Under the pieces are notes generated by a model, which saw nothing but the letters and a program-made list of their open reading frames with translations, had not been told where the DNA came from and searched no databases. Below are positions 1-5,235 of a stretch of 5,235 bases of DNA, piece after piece. The number at the start of each line of letters is the position of its first letter. Position 1 is the first letter of the stretch. The translations under genes and the position numbers were made by a program. This stretch comes from UBA1563 sp041667115 (lineage in GTDB: Bacteria; Bacteroidota; Ignavibacteria; Ignavibacteriales; Ignavibacteriaceae): NCBI GenBank assembly GCA_041667115.1, contig JBAYFO010000105.1, forward strand, positions 1 to 5,235, in the 5' to 3' direction.

Positions 1-111
1 ATTAGTTTCACCGGCAGTAAATAAAAACAATTCGGACAGCGAAGTTTTGCCGGTTCCTCCGTGCCCGATTAATGCAATGTTGCGTAATGATTCTGGACCA
101 TATTCTTTCAC
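1..111 (-). CDS. EF-G-like translational GTPase (EF-G-2 type), N-terminal fragment
   Basis: This is a partial gene: only the first 37 codons lie in the window and the rest continues past the left edge. The visible peptide includes RNIALIGHGGTGKTSLSE, a P-loop (G1) GHGGTGKT at about residues 16-23, followed by the helix that leads towards switch I. Canonical EF-G has a G1 motif of the form AHIDAGKTT. The GHGG(S/T)GKT form is typical of EF-G paralogues (EF-G-2/FusA2-like), so this is more likely a paralogue than the main translocase. The start is taken as GTG because an ideal AAGGAG lies six bases upstream. The gene follows the DUF948 gene by 34 bases with no visible terminator, so co-transcription is likely. 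The GTPase family assignment is firm. The subfamily is inferred from the G1 motif alone. Confidence 0.85.
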   Translation of the reverse strand, partial: MKEYGPESLRNIALIGHGGTGKTSLSELFLFTAGETN

Positions 112-117
112 GGTTTA

Positions 118-123
118 CTCCTT
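118..123 (-). promoter_or_regulatory. Ribosome binding site of the EF-G-like gene
   Basis: AAGGAG on the minus strand is separated by six bases (TAAACC) from the GTG start at 111-109. This is a full Shine-Dalgarno match and decides the choice of a GTG start, since no ATG is available nearby in this frame. Confidence 0.85.
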
Positions 124-145
124 GTTTTGGATTAGAATGTTCGAG

Positions 146-526
146 TTAGAATTTTAGCCTTTGCACGAATGCCGCAATCCCTTTTTTAACAGCGCTTAGA
201 TTGTTTGTTAAATTCTGTACCGGACCTTCTATCCCTTCCCTAATTCTTTTTTCCAATTCAAGTAAAATTATTACTCGAGATTTAACAGATTCAACGATCC
301 ATGAAATGGAATTCATCTGTTCTTCCGCATACGTAGTAACTTTAGTAATTGATTGAGTCAAAGCTTCAAAAGATTCGAGTAAAGGATGGATTTCGTCCGC
401 CATACGACTGATATCGGCTTGCATCTTCTCAAACGACTTTGAAATCCGGTGGACATAAACCACCAAGGCAATACAAAGCGCTGAAGCTGATGCTAACAGC
501 AAGACTTGAAAGATTTGAATAATCAT
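146..526 (-). CDS. DUF948 (YtxG-like) membrane-anchored helical protein
   Basis: A 126-residue protein. Residues about 5-25 form one hydrophobic segment, a likely N-terminal membrane anchor. The remainder looks almost entirely helical, with heptad-like hydrophobic spacing through about residues 28-95 (for example ISRMADEIHPLLESFEAL) and a basic tail ending in VQRLKF. This layout, a short anchor followed by a long amphipathic helix, fits the DUF948 family, whose Bacillus member YtxG is a general-stress protein of unknown mechanism. The ATG follows the ytxH stop by 11 bases. The region before it is A-rich (AAAAGAAAAGATT) without a clear Shine-Dalgarno, so translation may be coupled to ytxH. The small size and low-complexity helix make the family call tentative. 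No enzymatic motif is visible. Confidence 0.65.
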   Translation of the reverse strand: MIIQIFQVLLLASASALCIALVVYVHRISKSFEKMQADISRMADEIHPLLESFEALTQSITKVTTYAEEQMNSISWIVESVKSRVIILLELEKRIREGIEGPVQNLTNNLSAVKKGIAAFVQRLKF

Positions 527-537
527 AATCTTTTCTT

Positions 538-957
538 TTAAGATTTCTTGGCGTCTTTATAAGCATCAACACCGGCTTTAAAAGCATTCTTTATTTTATC
601 GCTTTCATTAGCTACAGTATCTTTGCCCGTAGAAATTGCTTGACCAGCTTTTTCTTTCGCTTCGGTGAATACTTTTTCAGCATCTTTAATAAGCTCATCC
701 GCTTTTACTTTAGCTTCGGAGATTAAAAACTCTGATTTTTTTTTGCCGTCGTTATAAATATGGGTGGCTTTTTCCTTTGCAACATCAAGATATTTTTCCG
801 CTTCATCAAGCAATTCATCAGCTTTCCCTTTTATATCATTCCGCAATTCTTTGCCGCTTTTAGGTGCATATAATAAAGCTACAGCAGCACCGACAATTCC
901 GCCGGTCAAGAAACCTATAAGCAACCCTTTACTGATATTACTTTCTTTTGTTGACAT
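538..957 (-). CDS. YtxH domain-containing protein
   Basis: A 139-residue protein with the YtxH signature. A glycine-rich hydrophobic segment (about residues 11-30, GFLTGGIVGAAVALLYAP) is followed directly by APKSGKELR (31-39). The rest is a highly charged Lys/Glu/Ala/Asp-rich helical region resembling LEA-type or apolipoprotein-like amphipathic helices. It contains an internal duplication at 45-64 and 85-104. YtxH-family proteins are small membrane-associated proteins, stress-induced in Bacillus, with unknown biochemical activity. The ATG start has AAGGAG five bases upstream. The gene is the first of the left-hand group, after a hairpin that follows icd, and is followed closely by a DUF948 gene, the same two-family pairing as ytxG/ytxH in Bacillus. 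The family call is strong and the cellular role is unknown. Confidence 0.88.
   Translation of the reverse strand: MSTKESNISKGLLIGFLTGGIVGAAVALLYAPKSGKELRNDIKGKADELLDEAEKYLDVAKEKATHIYNDGKKKSEFLISEAKVKADELIKDAEKVFTEAKEKAGQAISTGKDTVANESDKIKNAFKAGVDAYKDAKKS
646..825 (-). repeat. Internal 20-residue duplication within YtxH (copies at 766-825 and 646-705)
   Basis: Two segments of the YtxH protein, residues 45-64 (KADELLDEAEKYLDVAKEKA) and residues 85-104 (KADELIKDAEKVFTEAKEKA), match at 13 of 20 positions. They begin exactly 40 residues (120 bases) apart. The linkers after each copy share only a GK near the same offset. This may be an old 40-residue repeat unit or simply convergent low-complexity helix. 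Confidence 0.6.
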
Positions 958-962
958 AACTT

Positions 963-968
963 CTCCTT
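963..968 (-). promoter_or_regulatory. Ribosome binding site of ytxH with adjoining A10 tract
   Basis: AAGGAG on the minus strand is followed by a five-base spacer (AAGTT) before the ATG at 957-955. It is continuous with a run of ten A residues at 976-967, so the leader reads as A10 followed by GGAG. The pure A tract could act as an unstructured ribosome landing site. It is also a homopolymer prone to length change. Confidence 0.8.
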
Positions 969-981
969 TTTTTTTTACCTT

Positions 982-1009
982 AAAATTCGCTCCGTTCTAT
1001 ACGGAGCGA
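982..1009 (-). terminator. Hairpin terminator or attenuator between icd and ytxH
   Basis: On the minus strand a perfect 9-bp stem, TCGCTCCGT pairing with ACGGAGCGA, encloses the five-base loop ATAGA and is followed by ATTTT. It begins 13 bases after the icd stop codon. The GC-rich stem stands out from the AT-rich surroundings. The U tract is short (four U, then AA), so termination may be incomplete and the structure may act as an attenuator or a 3' end stabiliser. A T-rich stretch also flanks the hairpin on the other side, but no plus-strand gene is there to need it. Confidence 0.7.
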
Positions 1010-1022
1010 TTTATTTTACGTT

Positions 1023-2285
1023 TTACAAATTCTTAACAATTTCCTGTGCAAATCTATAGCAGCCAACTTCTTTTGCTCCTTTAGTTAAGCGGGCGAAGTC
1101 ATAGGTAACCACTTTCGATTTTATTGTTTTCCTCATTGCTTTTTCTATCAGCGCTGCAACCTTTGTCCAGCCCATAAACTCGAACATCATCACACCGGAG
1201 AGGATAACCGAACCTGGATTAACTTTATCCATACCGGCATATTTCGGAGCCGTTCCATGTGTCGCCTCAAAGATAGCTGTTTCATAACTCATATTAGCAC
1301 CTGGGGCGATCCCTAGTCCGCCAACTTGTGCAGCGGCAGCATCTGATAAATAATCGCCGTTCAAATTTGGAGTTGCTAATACTTCATATTCATTCGGGCG
1401 CAACAACAACTGCTGAAAAATGCTGTCTGCAATTCTATCTTTTAATAAAATTTTACCTTCAGGCATTTTCCCGTTGAAATTTTTCCAGAGTTCATCTTCC
1501 GTAACTACAAAATTACTAAACTCTTCTTTAGCAACTTTGTATCCCCATTCTTTAAATGAGCCTTCGGTAAACTTCATGATATTTCCCTTGTGAACAAGGG
1601 TGACACTCTTTCTTTTATTAGTGATTGCAAACTCAATTGCTTTTTTCACCAAACGTCTTGAACCAAATTCACTAATAGGTTTTATGCCGATACCTGAAAG
1701 TTTTCTAATATTTTTATCAAATTTTGTATTGATATATTTTATTAATGCTTCAGCTTCTTTTGAACCGGATTTAAACTCAATACCGGCATAAACATCTTCC
1801 GTATTTTCTCTGAAGATGACGATATCTAAATCTTGCGGGCGTTTCATCGGGCTAGGTGTACCTTGATAATATTTTACCGGACGTACACATGCAAATAAAT
1901 CAAGTAATTGGCGGAGAGCAACGTTCAAGCTTCTGATTCCGCCACCGATTGGTGTTGTCAATGGACCTTTAATTGCAACCGAATATTCTCTAATAGCATC
2001 AACGGTTTCCTGTGGAAGCCATTTATCTTTTCCATAAACTCTTAATGCTTTTTCTCCGGCATAAACTTCAGCCCATGAGATTTTCTTTTTCCCGGCATAG
2101 ACTTTTTTAACGGCTTCGTCAAAAACTAATTTTGAAGCCCGCCAAATATCTGGACCAATTCCATCTCCTTCGATAAACAAAACTATGGGATTATCCGGTA
2201 CGGTAATTTTACCATTTGAGAAAGTGATTTTTTCACCATCGGCAGGAATAATAATTTTTTTAAATTTCTTCAATGAAAACTCCAT
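1023..2285 (-). CDS. icd: NADP-dependent isocitrate dehydrogenase
   Basis: A 420-residue cytosolic enzyme converting isocitrate and NADP+ to 2-oxoglutarate, CO2 and NADPH, closely following the E. coli Icd pattern (416 residues). Visible motifs are EGDGIGPDIW (39-48), substrate-loop GGGIRSLNVALRQ (114-126) with Ser119 at the place of the E. coli phospho-regulated serine, Arg125 and Arg135, RENTEDVYAGIE (159-170) with Arg159, VHKGNIMKFTEG (231-242) with Lys233, and metal-binding Asp287, Asp311 and Asp315 (NLNGDYLSD). The NADP-preferring residues are Lys348 and Tyr349 in ATHGTAPKYAG and Tyr395 and Arg399 in TYDFAR. The start is fixed by an in-frame TGA immediately before the ATG. No Shine-Dalgarno is visible, and the upstream gene ends nine bases earlier, so coupling is possible. 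No aceK-like kinase gene is in the window. Confidence 0.97.
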   Translation of the reverse strand: MEFSLKKFKKIIIPADGEKITFSNGKITVPDNPIVLFIEGDGIGPDIWRASKLVFDEAVKKVYAGKKKISWAEVYAGEKALRVYGKDKWLPQETVDAIREYSVAIKGPLTTPIGGGIRSLNVALRQLLDLFACVRPVKYYQGTPSPMKRPQDLDIVIFRENTEDVYAGIEFKSGSKEAEALIKYINTKFDKNIRKLSGIGIKPISEFGSRRLVKKAIEFAITNKRKSVTLVHKGNIMKFTEGSFKEWGYKVAKEEFSNFVVTEDELWKNFNGKMPEGKILLKDRIADSIFQQLLLRPNEYEVLATPNLNGDYLSDAAAAQVGGLGIAPGANMSYETAIFEATHGTAPKYAGMDKVNPGSVILSGVMMFEFMGWTKVAALIEKAMRKTIKSKVVTYDFARLTKGAKEVGCYRFAQEIVKNL

Positions 2286-2294
2286 TCATTTTAA

Positions 2295-3245
2295 TTATTG
2301 TTCAATTGTTATTTTCCCAAATCTTTTTTGATACAGCAGAACACTCACAACACCAACTAAAACGGCAAACCATAAAGTTACGATCCGTATTATAAATGTA
2401 GATGCAAAGGCAATTTCAAGAGAATAATGCTTTTGTTGAAGTAAAACCGTCAACGAACCTTCAGTTACTCCTAAGCCGCCGGGCAGCATTGATATTGCAC
2501 CGACAATAATTGCAAAAGCATAACTGAAAGACGCCCAAAGCAGGGAAACTTCTACTTTAAAATTACTTAGAATTAGGTAATATCCCAAACATTCTAAAAA
2601 CCAGGCAACTAAACTTAAAAAAAACATTTGTAGTAACGGCTTCATCTGAAGCATCTGGTAGGAACTTTCGTATGCCGCTTTTACATGTTCTGCATATTTT
2701 TTAATAACCTTGATCCTAGAAAAAAAGTTGATACTGGCTTCGCCAATTTTTTTATTAGTCAACGCTATTGTAAGAAACACAAAAAATATTCCAACCGCCA
2801 GGATTATTCCTCTTCCAAAATTATAAACATACCCGCCAATAAGTCCAATCAGAATGAGTGAAAGAAAATCTGTAATTCTTTCGGCAAAAATTATCGGAGC
2901 TATCTTGCTTATTGGTTCTCCCGATATTTGTTTTACTAAATAAGCTTTTAATAATTCTCCCATTTTCCCAGGGGTAACGCTCATTATTAGTCCCGACATA
3001 AAGACCGAAAATGAATCGATCTTTTTTATTTTGATCTTTAAAAGCCGCAGATAAAAATCCCACTTTAAAAATCTTGTAACATAATTTGAAAACGATAAGA
3101 GTAAGAGAACCGGGAGTAGAAACCAGTTGAATAAAAGAAATGCTTTAAGTACTTTGTCAAAATCTGCGTAGAGAGAAAACAGAAGATAAAGCAAACCAGC
3201 CGCGGCAAGTGAGATAAAGATATTTCTTTTGATTTTAGCTAACAT
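2295..3245 (-). CDS. UPF0104 / LPG-synthase-TM (flippase-like) integral membrane protein
   Basis: A 316-residue protein with about eight hydrophobic segments (roughly 8-26, 38-57, 78-90, 126-142, 145-163, 205-225, 236-252, 284-305). It carries the hallmarks of the TIGR00374/LPG_synthase_TM family: a charged RFLKWDFYLR near 58-67, SVTPGKMGELLKAYLV (89-104), AERITDF (121-127) and LPGGLGVTEGS (254-264). In MprF this domain flips lysyl-phosphatidylglycerol. Stand-alone members like this one lack the aminoacyl-transferase half and are thought to move lipids or glycolipids, but their substrates are mostly unknown. The length fits the stand-alone form. The ATG is one base after the maf stop (TGA-A-ATG), implying translational coupling. 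A glycosyltransferase partner, common for this family, is not in the window, so the substrate cannot be guessed. Confidence 0.9.
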   Translation of the reverse strand: MLAKIKRNIFISLAAAGLLYLLFSLYADFDKVLKAFLLFNWFLLPVLLLLSFSNYVTRFLKWDFYLRLLKIKIKKIDSFSVFMSGLIMSVTPGKMGELLKAYLVKQISGEPISKIAPIIFAERITDFLSLILIGLIGGYVYNFGRGIILAVGIFFVFLTIALTNKKIGEASINFFSRIKVIKKYAEHVKAAYESSYQMLQMKPLLQMFFLSLVAWFLECLGYYLILSNFKVEVSLLWASFSYAFAIIVGAISMLPGGLGVTEGSLTVLLQQKHYSLEIAFASTFIIRIVTLWFAVLVGVVSVLLYQKRFGKITIEQ

Positions 3246-3246
3246 T

Positions 3247-3825
3247 TCAAACCACTTTCAATATTGCCTGGTACACTTTTGTTAATGGTAATCCGACAAC
3301 ATTGTAATAACAGCCGTTAATCTTTTCAATAAATATTGCACCGTAATCATCTTGGATACCGTAGGCTCCGGCTTTATCCATCGGGCTCCCACCGGCAACG
3401 TATTCTTTAATTTCCGTTTGTTTCAATTCCCGGAAAGTAACCTCTGTTTTTTCATAATTGTTTATGAGTTTGCTGTTTAGTGAATTGTAAACGCAAAATC
3501 CCGTGTAGACAAAATGTTTTTTCCCGCTGAGACTTTTTAGCATTGTAACCGCTTGACTTGTTGAATCCGGTTTCCCAAGAATTTTTCCGTTAATAACAAC
3601 AATAGTATCGGCAGTTATTAAAATACCTTTTTTACCTAGTTTTTTTGCCTCTTCCATTTTTTGAAGTGCAAGTTTTTTTGCAATAATTGAAGGCTTTTGA
3701 TTAGCTTGAAAAGTTTCATCAAAATGGAAATGTAAAATTTCCGGATGAAGATTTATTTGCTCCAACAATTTTTTTCTTCGGGGAGATTTTGATGCAAGAT
3801 AGATTTTTATAGAAGATGGGATCAT
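3247..3825 (-). CDS. maf: Maf-family nucleoside triphosphate pyrophosphatase (YhdE/dTTP-UTP type)
   Basis: A 192-residue protein of normal Maf length. It has ASKSPRRKKLL (11-21) forming the phosphate-binding loop, TADTIVV (71-77) with the catalytic Asp73, LGKP (83-86), VYTGFCV (106-112), DKAGAYGIQ (150-158) and YYNVVGLPL (173-181). Maf enzymes hydrolyse nucleoside triphosphates to the monophosphate and pyrophosphate and are proposed to clean up modified or non-canonical nucleotides. Overexpression of Maf blocks septation in Bacillus. The DKAGAYGIQ and YYNVVGLP motifs match the YhdE subgroup rather than the 7-methyl-GTP-acting YceF subgroup. The ATG overlaps the stop of the SpoIID-like gene as ATGA, with an AGGA eight bases upstream, so the two are translated together. 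The function is firm. The substrate preference is inferred from motifs. Confidence 0.95.
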   Translation of the reverse strand: MIPSSIKIYLASKSPRRKKLLEQINLHPEILHFHFDETFQANQKPSIIAKKLALQKMEEAKKLGKKGILITADTIVVINGKILGKPDSTSQAVTMLKSLSGKKHFVYTGFCVYNSLNSKLINNYEKTEVTFRELKQTEIKEYVAGGSPMDKAGAYGIQDDYGAIFIEKINGCYYNVVGLPLTKVYQAILKVV

Positions 3826-5126
3826 TCAGTTTGTCCTATTGTGCAGCCGTGAAAATAGAAATCGAGAATTTCGTGATAGTTTTCCCCTTTAGCAGAAAGA
3901 TTCATTGCCCCCCATTGGCATAATCCGACCCCATGCCCGCTTCCCTTTCCGTTCAACGTAACTTTTTTTAATTCGTTTTTTGTCTTCTCTATTGAGAGCG
4001 TGAATAATGAAGAGCGTAAAATTCCCTTTGTCTCTTTTCTAACAAAAAAGTTTCTTATTTCGGAGGCATGAATAACTACATCATCTGCATCAACAAAACT
4101 TATATGTAATTCTTTTACACGCCCTGAAGGAAAAACGTCTGATATTTCGACATCCTTTACCACGCGTTGCTTCTTTGATAGAAGATTTTTTGCTTTCAAC
4201 AATTTAAGAAGATCGAATTGCGTATATGTTTCTTTCCAATAAAATGATGGAGAAATTTCACAGTTTGGGTTTTCCTCTCCGTCTTTTTTTGCAATTAAAT
4301 AATCATCTGCTTTACCTGAAAAAACATTTGCAGGATCTTCCAACATTCCACCGCAAGCTGAATGATAAAATACTTCAGCAAGTTTTTCTTTGTATTTCAG
4401 TACTTGGTGCGATGTTGCTTCTACCGCGTTGCGGTCCAATTGTGTAAAATTTCCAGTACCGGAAAAAACCTGATCGCGGACATCATCTGTAATATCGTAA
4501 TAAGTGTTCCCTTTTGCTTTTTTCATTTCCGCAAAAGTTCTTGCACAAATCGCAAAAGCTTTTAGTGCTTCAAACCGTTCCGGTTGATTTGACTTTACCG
4601 CCATTTCTGCCGGAAGCACACCTAACAAATAATCATCCATCGATAAACGGTTAATCACAAGTATGCCATTATTATCATTATAAACAATAAGGAGATCGCC
4701 GGAATATCTTTTACCGGAAAATAAAATTACACTTTCGGAATCCACAGGTTGCAAAAGAAAAGTAATCCCATCTATATCGCGAGAATTAAATTTTGTAGTA
4801 ATCCCGCCGCTGTTAATTTGAAAACTTAACTTATCTCCCTTTTTTAGTTTATCGACCGCCTCGTTGTCCGAAGTAAAAATATACAAACCTTGAAGTGACA
4901 AAGAAACTGATTTCTGCTCTTCACTTAAAAGAACCCGGATTTGATTTTTTTCAGTTGCAACAATTTTGTACCCACGTTTAAGGGAATTGTTTTTTACTTC
5001 TCCTTCGTTTCTGCGCGTTGCAGTACAAGAGTATTGGTTGATAGCAAAAAAACAAATTAGTGAAAAATAGAAAAGATACTTTAAAGTTGAGGGAGTGATT
5101 TTTTGGAAAGAGAGAAATGTAAGCAC
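3822..5126 (-). CDS. SpoIID/LytB-domain peptidoglycan glycan-cleaving protein, exported
   Basis: A 434-residue protein. Residues about 15-34 form a hydrophobic signal ending in NQYSC; Cys34 could be a lipidation site, although the lipobox is not canonical. A beta-rich N-terminal region (about 60-155) precedes the SpoIID domain: INRLSMDDYLLGVLPAEM (158-175), with Glu174 at the position of the catalytic glutamate of SpoIID lytic transglycosylases, then EALKAFAICARTFAE (186-200), DDVRDQVFSG (214-223), YHSACGG (254-260), and the C-terminal GSGHGVGLCQWGAMNLSAKG (395-414). SpoIID cleaves glycan strands stripped of stem peptides. Homologues also occur in non-sporulating bacteria, where they act in wall remodelling. 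The start is GTG without a Shine-Dalgarno. It is the only plausible start before the signal, since an in-frame TAG lies 12 bases upstream, but it remains uncertain. The protein is likely anchored in or exported across the cytoplasmic membrane. Confidence 0.92.
   Translation of the reverse strand: MLTFLSFQKITPSTLKYLFYFSLICFFAINQYSCTATRRNEGEVKNNSLKRGYKIVATEKNQIRVLLSEEQKSVSLSLQGLYIFTSDNEAVDKLKKGDKLSFQINSGGITTKFNSRDIDGITFLLQPVDSESVILFSGKRYSGDLLIVYNDNNGILVINRLSMDDYLLGVLPAEMAVKSNQPERFEALKAFAICARTFAEMKKAKGNTYYDITDDVRDQVFSGTGNFTQLDRNAVEATSHQVLKYKEKLAEVFYHSACGGMLEDPANVFSGKADDYLIAKKDGEENPNCEISPSFYWKETYTQFDLLKLLKAKNLLSKKQRVVKDVEISDVFPSGRVKELHISFVDADDVVIHASEIRNFFVRKETKGILRSSLFTLSIEKTKNELKKVTLNGKGSGHGVGLCQWGAMNLSAKGENYHEILDFYFHGCTIGQTE
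3834..3837 (-). promoter_or_regulatory. Ribosome binding site of maf inside the spoIID-like gene
   Basis: AGGA on the minus strand sits eight bases before the maf ATG, within the last codons of the upstream gene. Together with the ATGA stop/start overlap it supports maf translation by reinitiation as well as independent initiation. Confidence 0.6.
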
Positions 5127-5131
5127 AAAAA

Positions 5132-5235
5132 CTATCTAAACATTGCTTTTATACTTCCCCACGTTCTTTTAACGCCGGAAATGTTATGTGAGACACTTAC
5201 CTCTTGAGTAGTAGATACCGCATTATTATTATCAA
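5132..5235 (-). CDS. C-terminal end of an unrecognised upstream protein
   Basis: A minus-strand reading frame is open from the right edge for 33 full codons to a TAG at 5134-5132. Its last residues read SGVKRTWGSIKAMFR, preceded by a polar stretch rich in Ser, Thr, Asn and Val. The other two minus-strand frames are stopped in this region. A basic, amphipathic tail ending five bases before the GTG of the SpoIID-like gene is what a preceding operon member would give. I do not recognise the family, and so short a fragment could be chance, so this is offered as the likely 3' end of a gene rather than a certain one. Confidence 0.5.
   Translation of the reverse strand, partial: DNNNAVSTTQEVSVSHNISGVKRTWGSIKAMFR

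Noticed and set aside
764..1036. Open plus-strand frame of 90 codons spanning the ytxH 5' half and the icd/ytxH intergenic region
   Set aside because: It is antisense to a clear YtxH gene, has a Ser/Phe/Pro-rich composition typical of an antisense shadow, and runs through the hairpin. It shows no family motif.
994..1038. Possible promoter for ytxH (TTGTAA ... TATAGA on the minus strand)
   Set aside because: The spacing is about 21 bases, too long for a typical sigma-70 promoter, and the -10-like element lies within the hairpin. No Bacteroidota-type TAnnTTTG element was seen.
1600..1791. Plus-strand open frame inside icd
   Set aside because: It is wholly antisense to the strongly conserved isocitrate dehydrogenase and has no motif.
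2281..2310. AT-rich near-palindromic stretch between the UPF0104 gene and icd, considered as a terminator or operator
   Set aside because: There is no stable stem, the genes are only nine bases apart, and the apparent symmetry is explained by low-complexity A/T sequence.
2821..3063. Second minus-strand frame inside the UPF0104 gene
   Set aside because: It is an out-of-frame overlap with a gene whose own frame carries all the family motifs.
4226..4565. Two overlapping plus-strand open frames inside the SpoIID-like gene
   Set aside because: Both are antisense to the conserved SpoIID domain and show no recognisable protein features.
1..5235. Search for mobile elements, CRISPR arrays, defence genes, tRNAs or a novel multi-gene system
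   Set aside because: All the coding space is taken by known widespread families in an orderly same-strand arrangement. No terminal repeats, regularly spaced repeats or tRNA-like folds were found by eye.

Overview
This window is gene-dense, AT-rich bacterial chromosome. Every recognisable gene lies on the minus strand, so transcription runs from high to low coordinates. The products are widespread bacterial proteins: a SpoIID/LytB-family peptidoglycan enzyme, Maf, an UPF0104/flippase-like membrane protein, NADP-dependent isocitrate dehydrogenase, a YtxH protein, a DUF948 protein and an EF-G-2-like GTPase. The AT-richness, the mix of strong AAGGAG ribosome sites with genes that have none, and the envelope-type SpoIID suggest a Bacteroidota/Ignavibacteriota/Chlorobiota-like bacterium. 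That placement is inference and needs a similarity search. No tRNA, rRNA, CRISPR array, insertion sequence or prophage sign was seen.

Layout in transcription order. At the right edge is the C-terminal tail of an unrecognised protein (5235-5132). Five bases later comes a SpoIID-like protein with an N-terminal export signal (5126-3822). It overlaps maf by an ATGA (3825-3247). One base later is the UPF0104 membrane protein (3245-2295), and nine bases later isocitrate dehydrogenase (2285-1023). These tight junctions indicate one operon. A 9-bp-stem hairpin after icd (987-1009) looks like a terminator or attenuator. A second group follows: ytxH (957-538), a DUF948/ytxG-like gene (526-146), and the first 37 codons of an EF-G-like GTPase that starts with GTG and runs off the left edge (111-1).

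Functionally, the right-hand group is mostly envelope-related (glycan-strand cleavage, a Maf nucleotide pyrophosphatase linked to septation, an integral membrane lipid-related protein), with a TCA-cycle enzyme at its end. The left-hand group pairs two small membrane-anchored helical proteins resembling the ytxG/ytxH pair of Bacillus. There is no gene-free stretch longer than about 65 bases.

I found no convincing new system. The most useful leads are the ytxH/DUF948 pairing, the spoIID-maf-flippase coupling, and the hairpin plus A10 leader that separates the two groups.
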